Positions 57,390 through 64,000 of a stretch of 64,000 bases of DNA are shown here, in pieces. Position numbers and translations under genes: made by a program. The stretch comes from Ephemerocybe angulata (taxonomy: Eukaryota; Basidiomycota; Agaricomycetes; Agaricales; Psathyrellaceae), in contig JAACJK010000221.1 of NCBI GenBank assembly GCA_013368325.1, positions 310,001-374,000 on the forward strand, read 5' to 3'. Within the stretch, counting starts at the first letter, position 1, and each line of letters starts with the position of its first letter. The notes below the pieces were generated by a model. It had not been told where the DNA came from. It saw nothing but the letters and a program-made list of their open reading frames with translations, and searched no databases.

Positions 57390-58772
57390 ATGCTGCCATA
57401 CGACATTACAGAGCTCATCGTCGCACAAAGCGCCCATTCAGAACTCCTCTCACTCTCGCTCGCCTCCAAATCGCTCCTTGCTTTATCCCAACCCCGTATC
57501 TTCGAGCAGGTCTCCATCACCAGCGAAGCGCACGCGATTGCGCTGCAGACTCTCCTCCGATCCAGCCCTCATCTCGCTCAGCACATCACCCGCCTCGAGA
57601 TCACGCAAGACTGGGACGTCGACCTTCCTTCCACTATGGATCTTCTCCAGAATGTCAAAGAGTTTACGCTGGGGTGGGGGGATCTATTGGGGTGGGAAGA
57701 CTGGGAGCGCCAGCGGCCTTGTTTCGTCTCTGCGGTTGAGCGCATCCTGCGCAACCCCTGCCTAACCTCTCTCAGGATCTGCCGTTTCTTCTTCGATACG
57801 CGTTCGCTCCTCAGCCTTCTGGAGTGCACAGCGGGACACCTGGCATCGCTGGCAGTCGTGGAGAGCCTGAGCTACTGTGTGGAACACTCCGATCTAGACG
57901 TCGATCCCAATATGCATGCCACTAACCTGCCCATGCCATCCCAGGTATCCTACAAAGCGAATTCAACGATCGACGACGGGGACACCCTCGGCTCACTGTT
58001 CTTCCAAATTCTGCGCCCACCAGTGAAAGCCCCATCCCATATCAGCAGATTACACATCAGCAGCCCCTCAAAACAACACGATAGGGTCTCCCAAATGCTT
58101 CCCCTCCTCGGCCCCTCTCTGCGCTACCTCTGCCTCGAACTACAAACATACGAACCCGAATGGTTGCGCGTGCCCCTCTCGTTCCACAGCAACACCGGAC
58201 TGGAAACTCTCAGCCTCAATTACTCGAACACTGTTTCCAATGTAGCGCCCTACGTGCCCCTATCCTTCGTCTCCGCAATGCTCTCAACCTTCCCTTCGTC
58301 GGAAACCGGCTCTGGTGGACTAAACCACCTGCGAATCGCCCTCCCCGAAACGCACATACTCACCCTTAAACATAAACAAGAGCAACTTCTTCATCTGTCC
58401 TACCCAGGCCCCAGCGCCGGACCCCAAGCAGAATTCCTCACCGACGAGATTGAGGCTGCAGAAGCAGAAGAATTAGCCGTCCCAGCCGAGATACAGGACA
58501 TGTTCACCGCCCTCGATACTGCGCTAACCAGCTCGAAGCTTCGGAACCTCAGAGTCATTGAACTCTTCGTGTGCCGTACCTTCGCGCAAAATCCAGGCGT
58601 AGTATTCAGTCAGCCAAACCAAGATCCACACTCCGTTCTGGCGGTCTTGCGCGGGATGATGAAAGGGATACCGGGATTATCGGAGGACGGGATGGTGTAT
58701 AACGGCGCCGTTGAGATTTCGGTGGAGAAGGGGCCAATGCCCTGTACGAGTTCGTGTTACAGCAGTGGTTGA
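57390..58772 (+). CDS. F-box-like protein, intact tandem copy 1
   Basis: One intron-free frame encodes 460 residues. The ATG at 57390 starts MLPYDITELIVAQSAHSELL, a degenerate F-box-like N-terminus common in Agaricomycete families (a YDIxxLIxxxSxHxxLLxLSL pattern). The rest has leucine-rich character without strict repeats: LLQNVKEFTLGWGDLLGWED, NPCLTSLRICRFFFDTRSLL, SLRYLCLELQTYEPEWL, LETLSLNYSNTVS and LNHLRIALPETHILT. The C-terminus is VYNGAVEISVEKGPMPCTSS. It is 60-70 percent similar by eye to the downstream copy at 59798-61192. Such proteins may act in SCF ubiquitin ligases, but the link is by family only. The lack of introns in a gene-rich, intron-rich window is notable and could reflect an origin by retroposition. 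Confidence 0.75.
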   Translation: MLPYDITELIVAQSAHSELLSLSLASKSLLALSQPRIFEQVSITSEAHAIALQTLLRSSPHLAQHITRLEITQDWDVDLPSTMDLLQNVKEFTLGWGDLLGWEDWERQRPCFVSAVERILRNPCLTSLRICRFFFDTRSLLSLLECTAGHLASLAVVESLSYCVEHSDLDVDPNMHATNLPMPSQVSYKANSTIDDGDTLGSLFFQILRPPVKAPSHISRLHISSPSKQHDRVSQMLPLLGPSLRYLCLELQTYEPEWLRVPLSFHSNTGLETLSLNYSNTVSNVAPYVPLSFVSAMLSTFPSSETGSGGLNHLRIALPETHILTLKHKQEQLLHLSYPGPSAGPQAEFLTDEIEAAEAEELAVPAEIQDMFTALDTALTSSKLRNLRVIELFVCRTFAQNPGVVFSQPNQDPHSVLAVLRGMMKGIPGLSEDGMVYNGAVEISVEKGPMPCTSSCYSSG

Positions 58773-59797
58773 TTTCAGGAGTATGAAACTGAGTCTGGAC
58801 TCTGGATGTATTTACCGAGCAACGAAATAGGCGCCCGTGTAATTTTTGCTGATCGAGTTGGGACTGAGTGGTAGATCGATGGACGAGACGCCCGCTGTCG
58901 GAATTCCTTGGATACCGTCCTCGAGGCTCGGTCGTAGCCACTGTTAACAATATATCTATGTGCAGTGGAGAAGCAGAAGGCGATCTTGGAAGGCACCAAC
59001 TTCTCGTCTCGATGCGCAGCCGGAAGCACTTGGCCGGTTCAATTTTAGCTTGTGCGCTGCTCTGAATGGGGTGGCAGGCTCGGGGAGTCGTTTAGTCTCC
59101 GGGAGAGGAACAGAAGGCTGGCTCGCTGCCGCTGCCTGGCAGGCTGGTTAATTTGTGACGGTAGTCTTCAGGATCGATGTACTGCGTGTTGAGCTTGTGT
59201 TGAGGGTTTAACCTCAAGGACTAATGCAATGTTTTCGCATACTTACTTGACAATAGGCCCAAGTTTAGAAACTGCCAACCCCAAGGTAGCGAAACGGAGG
59301 TAAAATGCGCTCGGTGTGAATTGTGACCAGGGAGAAGGTATAGATATTAATATCCGAAGGGAAGCAATTTCAAGCAAAGGCTACTACTTCCAATCGATGC
59401 CTCGAACGTGCAGCGGGGTGTATGTCCATGAGGCTGCCAGCCTAAGCTACACGCTCCAGGCCTTCGGGTCCCTTTTTGGACGTGCTCGAGCTAAAACTGG
59501 AAAGTTAGAGGTCGGGGTGGATAGTGACCGGCAAAATAGTAGGGATCGAAGCACTTGGTGTTGGAGGGCGTGTCCGATCAGCAGCGGCTTCAAGGCAGTT
59601 CTCAGTGGAAATTGCCGCCTGAATCCTTTGCACCCCCCACAATCATGACACTCTCAAGTAATGTACGAAACCCGTATCCTGCACTGTGTCGGAAATTGGA
59701 AGACGTTGTTGCGAGCTGCCAGCGCTTGCTTGGCGGCCTTGGGAATGATTGGCAATTGCTTTGATCTTTGATCAAACATTGTTGGACCCGATCCACC

Positions 59798-61192
59798 ATG
59801 TTGCCCTACGACATTACCGAGCTCATCATCTCACTGAGCGCCCACTCAGATCTCATTCACCTCTCTCTCGTCTCAAAGGCTTTCCTTGGGCCGTCCCAAA
59901 GTCGGATCTTTGAACACATCTCCATCTCCAGCAGAACGCGCGCCATAACACTGCAGACGATTCTCGATTCTAGCCCTCACCTCGCCCCGCTCGTTACCCG
60001 GCTCGATGTCACGAGAGATTGGCATAAAGACCTTCCTTCTACCATGTCCCTCCTCCAGAATGTCAAAGAGTTCACTTTGGGACGTAGGGGAGGGCCGGGA
60101 TACGATTCGTGGGACAGGTTGCGGCCGAGTTTTGTCTCTGCGATAGAGAAGATCTTCACCAACCCGAGTTTGGTATCTTTCAGGCTCCGCCGCTTTGCAC
60201 TTTTGAGTCCAGGGCAGCTCGGTGGCCTTCTGGAGAAAGCAGCGACCCATCTTGAATCATTTGGGCTTGAGGAAAGCCGCTTCCATTTCGTGGACTCAGA
60301 TGACGTACCTCTCGACCTCGTCGATACAATCGCCAATCCTTCGCCTTCAACTAGATTATCCAAGGTATCTCACATCTCCTACAACGAAGGCTCGAGGTTA
60401 GAATATTCATGTCTGGACACGTTCTTTTGCTAAATTATCCTCCCATTGACAACGAACCCGTCCTCCATCCACACTGTTCACCTTCACATCAACTCAAACT
60501 GGCACAACACCGTCTGCCAACTTCTCACCCACCTCGGCTCTTCCCTCCGCCACCTATGCCTCGAACCAAGATATTACGACCCCCAATTCGACGTCACACC
60601 TTTATCCTTCTACACCAACACATCGCTAGAAACTCTCAGCGTCAATAACTCCCTAACGCCATCCTTCATACCTCTGTCCTTCATCTCCAGAATGTTATCA
60701 ACCTTCTCTGCCCCGTCCGATACGTCCGGGTTGAGCGCTGGAGGGAGACTGGAACGCTTACGGATCGCCCTGCCCGACACACGCGTTCGGGAATTCCACC
60801 GTTTCCACCAACTACTACAACAGCAACAATCACAGATCAAACATCTACAGCGGTGGATATCACGGTGGACTACGGATACGGAAACCAACACCGCGCCCCC
60901 AGAGGATCCGCTTGTTCCAGATGAGCTCCTGGACATGTTCGCCGACATCAACACGGCGATGTCCGAGTCGAAACTCAATCGTCTCAAGACCGTCGAGCTC
61001 TTCATCTGTGGCTCGCAGGTTCTAGCATCCAATGGGCCACTGCGAGATACGCGCTACCACCCAGAGCTATTGCGCGATATGATGAGCGGGATACCGGGCT
61101 TGGGGCAAGACTTGGTGTATAATGGCACTATCGCCGTTTCAGTCAAGGAAGGACCGATGCCCTGCACTCGTTCGTGTCATAGTGGTGTTTGA
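59798..61192 (+). pseudogene. F-box-like gene, tandem copy 2 with premature stop
   Basis: This is the second copy of the gene at 57390-58772. From the ATG at 59798 it reads MLPYDITELIISLSAHSDLI, then LLQNVKEFTLGRRGGPGYDS and so on to YSCLDTFFC, then TAA at 60431-60433. The same frame continues IILPLTTNPSSIHTVHLHIN, SSLRHLCLEPRYYDPQFDVT, LSVNNSLTPSFIPLSFISRM, and ends VYNGTIAVSVKEGPMPCTRS. The intact copy has LFFQILRPP at the matching place, where the codon CAA gives Q, so one C-to-T change would explain the TAA. The rest of the frame is open. It is either a young pseudogene or, less likely, translated as two fragments. Like copy 1, it has no introns. Confidence 0.8.
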
Positions 61193-62050
61193 TGCCTACG
61201 GTACACGCTGTCTGGATGCACCACTTCCCTGCTCTGGAAATTAGGCGCCCGTGGACTCTTATCCAAGTTGCTGACGCAGGAAATACACCCACTAGCGAAC
61301 AATCATCCCCTTAACTGTATCACCCATCCCACTGTAACCACACTGCCCAAGGCCCTTACATTCCGTCCTCGAGGCTCGGCACCAGCCGCCGTTAATGAAA
61401 AGTGCCCGGCGAAGAAGAATCCAGCCAGAAGTCGATCCTCGAAGGGACCAAGTTCTCGTCTCGATGCGCAGTCGGAACTCGTATCCCATGATCGCAAATA
61501 AATAGCTCAGTTGATTGGCGTAGTGTGACTGCGCATGCAGAAGAAGGAAGAAGGCTAAAGCCCAGGTCGGGGAGTGGTTTAGTCTCCGGGAGAAACAGAG
61601 GCATGGCTCACTGCCGGTGGCTAGATTTCGCTTAGGTTTGGGGTGCGTACATATATTACGAAGGTACGATTAGCCTCTACTGCTGGTGTCCGTGGGCATA
61701 CGAGGTCCATGGCTTACTTCGCTCATGAACTAGCTACCATAGAAATATATCTTTCGTTCACCCTCCCATGTTTGACAAGCAGAAAGCACGAGGCGGCAGG
61801 TCAGTTGTGACGGGACATACATACGCATGCAGTTTTTAATGCAGAGACCATGCTTATCATCGATCCCTCGAACGTGCATCGAGGACTTACAGGCCCACGA
61901 GGCTGCCAGAAGCCAGGTCTGATTCCTGAAACAGGCTTTGGGTTCCTTCTGGGATGTACTCGGGCTAAAAGTCCCTTCGGAGTGGGGTTAGTGACCGGGG
62001 AAATTGAAAGGTGCTATCGAAGCAGGAATTTGCTGCATTGAGGCTGAATG

Positions 62051-64000
62051 GCGGTGGTTTCAGGCAATTCCGAGTGGTGACCAATCGCTAGCGGTGATGC
62101 CAATTATCTGGCATTCCGTTGGAGCTCTTTGCTTATCACATTACACGGACGAGAAAGGCGGTGGTCGAGCCTCATTGGTAACGCGACTACTATGGTCAGT
62201 TTATACCTTTTACTAGTCGATAACGTTTCAAGGAGTGTGTTGTCCTGTGATGTTAGAAGGTGGCAATCCGATAATGACTGACCGTCACTCGGAGTGATCT
62301 CTCATGGTACTCAAGACCACCGCTTTACTGAAGGCATGAGTATTTGGGATCGAACGAGGTCGTGCGGTAGATCTATAATGCATATTTGATGCATATGGGC
62401 CCGGATATTGGCGTCGATATTATACTCGTCGCGCCTTCTCATCGTTGTGGTAGCGCTGGACTGAGGGAGACACATGTAGAGCCCTGACCTCACCCCGACC
62501 TCGGATTTTCTATACAGCACGCAGGGGTCAGGACTCAATAGAAGACGCCCAAAAAAGAGGGGACCAAAGTAAGCCTGCTCGTAGATCAGAATCAGAACTT
62601 CTCGCGAATTCTCGAATGACAATGGCGGTCGGGCACTATGGTAGAGATAAGGGCCCGGAAGCTCAGATATGGAGTCTGTATACATAGTTTCTCCGTCATG
62701 GGACTTCCTCAGGTTTAGCTTTAGTACCCAGGAAGAGACAGATGGACAAAGCAAGTCCAGGGTGGTGGCGCCTGTTTCGTGCGCTGCGCAGTTACCGAGT
62801 CCGACATACCATTGGAAAAGCTATTTCAGTAAGCCGCAGAGAATAGACAGAATCTGTGGAGTGACTTCTCGAAGATGAAGGTAAACGGACAGTGGGGAAG
62901 GAAGTCCGTTGGAGCGAGCTTAACAGGTTGATGGAGTCAGGTGGGGTGGATTCAATTTCCAGGTCAGGCCAACAATGGTAGGTAGGTGAGCAGTGCAGTG
63001 CTCTAAGAGCTAGCGTGCAAGCATGCCATCCTATAGAGAGTATTATTCTGCCTGCTCCAATGGCTACATAACTTACTTAGAAGGTCTAGTGCCCAGTGTA
63101 ACCGTTGCCTACAGCCTAAGAAGCGATTAGAAGCGAACGCAAGGAAGCAAGCGCAGATAGAGAGGCATACCTGAATGTAGATCACGGACTCTCATAGGCT
63201 TTGAGGCTATACTCACTACCTTTCTCTGAACAGCTAATCGATGCGATGTATGTACGCTACCCTATGCTTAGTGTAGGTGGTCAGGCCAGCCCTCATTGTC
63301 ACCCGAGTGTAGCAGCTGCCGCATGTACATGTCTTTCAGGAGCTTATCGTGAACAGTTTTCGGAATGACAAGTGGGGCGCATTGACTCCACTTGCATCCC
63401 AAAAGCCGACCCTTCCCGTCGCTGGTAAGTATATCTCTCCAGGTTCTGGTAGCTTCCAATTTCGGCATCAATCCCTCAGACTCTAGATGTCGACTTCTAG
63501 AGCAGAAAATGTGCGTCATTCGCCGAGAGACTTCCGCCGATTGCCCTCCATCTAGTGATGAAGTTTGAAAGTGGTTAAACGGGAATTCTCTGGCTTTGAT
63601 GATGGGTACCCGGTCTTCGGCTATAGATGGGCGCTAATCTGAAATCGGGCGCTAAATTGCTGCAGCAGACGACGCAGATTTATGCACCGACCTGACCGTC
63701 AAATAAATTGGGATCCATCTATACCATGCATGGTCAATCATGCGCGGCAAACAAGACGATGCTGTTTAGCCTTACGATGTAAGGGACAACTATACTAGTA
63801 CGACATCGGAAGCCCGCCGCATGCTGGTATACGCATCAATTCAAGCAAAGTATTAGAGAGGCACTACGTAGGCCAGGGATTTAGAGATCGTTCAGCCTCC
63901 AATGGGTTCCTTGCACCTTCACAGAGCGGAATAAGTAAAACACATTTGGTATTCCGAGCTGGCAATAAATCATGATCCATGACTTACTTGAGCCAATCTT
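62051..64000. other. Terminal region, nothing recognised
   Basis: Short open frames occur, including an ATG-led minus-strand one at 63268-63519 (83 residues, ending WPDHLH), but none has recognisable similarity or a convincing extension. The window ends here. Confidence 0.4.

Larger units (their letters stand above)
57358..62050. repeat. Tandem segmental duplication of about 2.4 kb
   Basis: Two adjacent units carry the same order of sequence: an F-box-like gene, then a 3' region. Matching 3' blocks include CCGTCCTCGAGGCTCGG (58917 and 61363), CTTCTCGTCTCGATGCGCAG (about 59000, and a one-base variant at 61452), CCTCGAACGTGCA (59400 and 61866) and a C-AGGC-TT-GGGT-CC block (59458 and 61932). 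The duplication therefore spans gene and flank, ruling out two separate retropositions for the pair. Confidence 0.8.

Overview
The window is nuclear DNA of a filamentous basidiomycete, most likely an Agaricomycete. Nearly every gene is cut by many 45-70 nt introns. The families are also typical of mushroom-forming fungi: DUF6534 seven-helix membrane proteins, F-box/leucine-rich proteins, an arrestin-like protein, a Zn2Cys6 regulator with the CTNCAAACKRC motif, and M43 secreted proteases. No virus, CRISPR array or intact transposon was recognised. All gene models were built by eye from splice signals and family similarity; exon ends are given where I traced them and are otherwise approximate.

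Left part (0-23 kb): an allantoate-type MFS permease (+), a disordered protein (-), mitochondrial dihydrolipoamide succinyltransferase (-, nine exons), a secreted M43 metalloprotease (+), mitochondrial ribosomal protein uL30m (+), a DUF6534 membrane protein (-), a membrane-anchored GH5 exo-beta-1,3-glucanase (-) and a second DUF6534 protein (+).

Middle part (23-48 kb): a large gene with a disordered N-terminus, a fungal GDVG-type domain and TPR repeats (-); a Zn2Cys6 transcription factor (+); a cyclin-fold protein (-); a tandem pair of quinone-oxidoreductase-like genes (-), one intact and one a pseudogene whose exon 1 is separated from its later exons by an F-box gene; a remnant of a polytopic membrane protein (-); nucleoporin NUP42 (+); and the chromatin remodeller subunit SWI3/RSC8 (-).

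Right part (48-64 kb): an arrestin-like gene (+), a GH16 KRE6/SKN1 glucan-synthesis protein (-), a repeat-rich gap holding an intron-containing initiator tRNA-Met, and a tandem segmental duplication of an F-box-like gene in which the second copy carries a premature stop. The last 1.8 kb or so shows no convincing gene.

The genes are not a co-regulated cluster. Housekeeping genes (DLST, uL30m, NUP42, SWI3, initiator tRNA) are mixed with cell-wall glucan enzymes (GH5, GH16) and fast-evolving duplicated families. The most notable items are the split oxidoreductase pseudogene, the initiator tRNA with an intron, an ATG-only coding exon in NUP42, an 11-nt microexon in the GH5 gene, and the decayed tandem F-box pair.
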